From: Chitinophagales bacterium
GTDB taxonomy: Bacteria; Bacteroidota; Bacteroidia; Chitinophagales; UBA10324
Length of the DNA stretch: 64,000 bases
NCBI GenBank assembly: GCA_019694975.1
Contig: JAIBAY010000005.1
Span: forward strand, 248,001-312,000
Reading direction: 5' to 3'
The position numbers and the translations under genes are program-made. A model generated the notes under the pieces. That model was given only the letters and a program-made list of their open reading frames with translations. It made no database searches and was not told the origin of the DNA. Shown piece after piece: positions 62,364-64,000 of this stretch; position 1 is the first letter of the stretch; each line of letters starts with the position of its first letter.

Positions 62364-64000
62364 ATGGCATTTGACATTGAAATGATCCGATCTGCTTATC
62401 ATTCGCTTCCATCCAAAATATCCGCAGCCCGCCAGCTACTCAACAGACCGCTCACCCTCACTGAAAAAATATTGTATGCACACCTGTATGGTGCCTCGCC
62501 TGCAACTGCCTTTGTCCGTGGAAAAGACTACGTTGATTTTGCACCTGACCGTGTTGCGATGCAGGATGCAACGGCTCAAATGGCGCTCCTGCAGTTTATG
62601 ACTGCCGGCAAGGATAAAACCGCTGTGCCTTCCACCGTACACTGCGACCACCTGATACAAGCTAATACAGGCGCGGCCGCTGACTTGAAGACAGCACTTG
62701 ACAGCAACAAGGAAGTATATGACTTCCTCGCTTCTGTATCAGACCGTTATGGTATCGGTTTCTGGAAGCCCGGAGCCGGTATTATTCACCAGGTGGTTTT
62801 AGAGAATTATGCATTCCCAGGAGGAATGATGATCGGTACTGATTCACATACGCCAAATGCCGGTGGGCTCGGCATGATTGCCATTGGAGTAGGCGGTGCA
62901 GATGCTGTTGATGTGATGAGCGGCATGGCCTGGGAGCTTAAGTTTCCTAAGCTGATCGGTGTAAGGCTAACAGGAAAAATGAATGGGTGGACCTCAGCAA
63001 AAGATGTAATACTGAAAGTTGCCGGATTGCTGACGGTAAAAGGAGGCACCGGAGCAATACTGGAATATTTCGGTCCGGGTGCAGAAAACATCTCCTGCAC
63101 CGGCAAAGGCACCATCTGCAACATGGGTGCGGAGATTGGTGCCACCACTTCCGTATTCAGCTATGATAAAAGAATGGAAGCTTACCTCCGTGCAACGGAC
63201 CGTGCAGATGTTGCTGATCTTGCTAATGGAGTGGCGCAGCACCTTCGCACAGATGATGAGGTGATGATGCATCCTGAAAAATATTATGATGAAGTGATCG
63301 AGATCAACCTCGATATGCTGGAACCACATATCAACGGACCTTACACACCAGATCTTGCATGGCCGGTCTCAAAATTTAAAGATGCAGTTGCGCAAAACGG
63401 CTGGCCTGATAAACTGGATGTGGCGCTGATCGGTTCCTGTACCAACTCCTCATATGAAGATATGTCGAGATCAGCTTCCATTGCGCAGCAAGCCATTGCA
63501 AAAGGACTGAAAGCTGTTTCTGAATTCACCATCACGCCCGGTTCGGAGCAGATCCGTTACACAATTGAACGCGACGGAATGTTGTCCACATTTGAAGCTA
63601 TTGGCGGAATGGTGCTTGCCAATGCATGCGGCCCTTGCATCGGTCAGTGGTCGCGCCACATGACTGATCCGAATAAAAAGAATTCCATCCTGACTTCCTA
63701 TAACCGGAATTTCGCCAAGAGAAATGACGGCAATGCAAGCACGCATGCATTTGTTGCATCACCTGAGATGGTGACTGCTATGGCGCTTGCGGGATCACTA
63801 TCCTTCAATCCACTGACGGATCTGCTGGTGAATGATAAAGGAGAAAAGGTAAAGCTGGATGAACCACAAGGGATTGAATTACCTGCAAAGGGTTTTGCCG
63901 TTGAAGATGCCGGTTACCAGGCGCCTTCAGCAGACGGGAAAAATGTAGTGATTGCCGTTGATCCCGCTTCCAGCAGGCTGCAATTGCTCGAATCGTTTCC
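62364..64000 (+). CDS. Aconitate hydratase, mitochondrial type (3' end beyond window)
   Basis: An open frame of 545 codons runs off the window, so no stop is seen. It starts [19 protein letters not shown] and contains [44 protein letters not shown] and the [4Fe-4S] cysteines in [12 protein letters not shown] and [10 protein letters not shown]. The sequence is of the eukaryotic mitochondrial aconitase class (about 750 aa), common in Bacteroidota, not E. coli AcnA or AcnB. It isomerises citrate to isocitrate in the TCA cycle. The ATG at 62364 is preceded by a two-part promoter. Confidence 0.95.
   Translation, partial: MAFDIEMIRSAYHSLPSKISAARQLLNRPLTLTEKILYAHLYGASPATAFVRGKDYVDFAPDRVAMQDATAQMALLQFMTAGKDKTAVPSTVHCDHLIQANTGAAADLKTALDSNKEVYDFLASVSDRYGIGFWKPGAGIIHQVVLENYAFPGGMMIGTDSHTPNAGGLGMIAIGVGGADAVDVMSGMAWELKFPKLIGVRLTGKMNGWTSAKDVILKVAGLLTVKGGTGAILEYFGPGAENISCTGKGTICNMGAEIGATTSVFSYDKRMEAYLRATDRADVADLANGVAQHLRTDDEVMMHPEKYYDEVIEINLDMLEPHINGPYTPDLAWPVSKFKDAVAQNGWPDKLDVALIGSCTNSSYEDMSRSASIAQQAIAKGLKAVSEFTITPGSEQIRYTIERDGMLSTFEAIGGMVLANACGPCIGQWSRHMTDPNKKNSILTSYNRNFAKRNDGNASTHAFVASPEMVTAMALAGSLSFNPLTDLLVNDKGEKVKLDEPQGIELPAKGFAVEDAGYQAPSADGKNVVIAVDPASSRLQLLESF

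Overview
The window is a chromosomal stretch of a Bacteroidota genome. Three things point there. Proteins carry type IX secretion (T9SS) C-terminal sorting domains (25682-27133, 40434-41318, 41992-44532). The primary sigma factor is the short Bacteroidota form that lacks region 1.1. In front of about 21 genes or operons stands the Bacteroidota -7 promoter element TAnnTTTG. Menaquinone genes of the futalosine route (mqnD, an MqnP-like prenyltransferase) and lipid A/LPS genes (lpxB, a heptosyltransferase-like gene, an LptF/LptG-like permease) fit a Gram-negative, respiring member, possibly near Chitinophagales. That last placement is a guess.

Layout. 1-2.3 kb: an orphan TIR-like protein, then an nfeD-floA flotillin pair. 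2.6-7.1 kb: rlmH, a rhomboid protease, and a run of threonine aldolase, DUF547 protein and GT-C membrane glycosyltransferase. 7.1-16.4 kb: EamA transporter, OmpA-like porin with calcium-type TSP3 repeats, glutathione peroxidase, YbjQ-like protein, M2 (ACE-like) peptidase, TMTC-like TPR glycosyltransferase, maf and mqnD. 16.5-24.5 kb: GT2, LptF/G-like permease, an unknown protein, a START-like protein, rpoD, ffh and an ABC exporter. 24.8-31.9 kb: a charged secreted coiled-coil protein, a T9SS cargo protein, gcvP, a degenerate J-domain membrane protein and a carboxypeptidase-regulatory-domain protein. 31.9-41.9 kb: the tight operon DUF1573-mqnP-ruvX-def, the divergent pair tsaD/tamB, a T9SS cargo protein and a peroxiredoxin. 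42-48.4 kb: a BNR-repeat T9SS protein, an aromatic amino acid decarboxylase, an M20 dipeptidase and a rhodanese. 48.6-64 kb: tRNA-Ala(GGC), surE-membrane protein-lpxB, a fatty acid hydroxylase, GT9, a very large NtrY-like sensor kinase, an Smr protein, an acylase/small membrane protein/ABC permease operon, and a mitochondrial-type aconitase cut by the window end.

Most of this is ordinary core genome. I saw no CRISPR array, insertion sequence, prophage or obvious defence island. The most unusual signals are: the TIR-like orphan at the left edge; the dense set of TAnnTTTG elements, several only 4-9 nt from the start codon (possible leaderless mRNAs); two divergent gene pairs whose promoters overlap each other or lie inside the neighbour's coding sequence; a J-domain with HPS in place of HPD; and an acylase operon with an FtsX-type permease but no ATPase. 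All family names are from recognised motifs; no database search was run.
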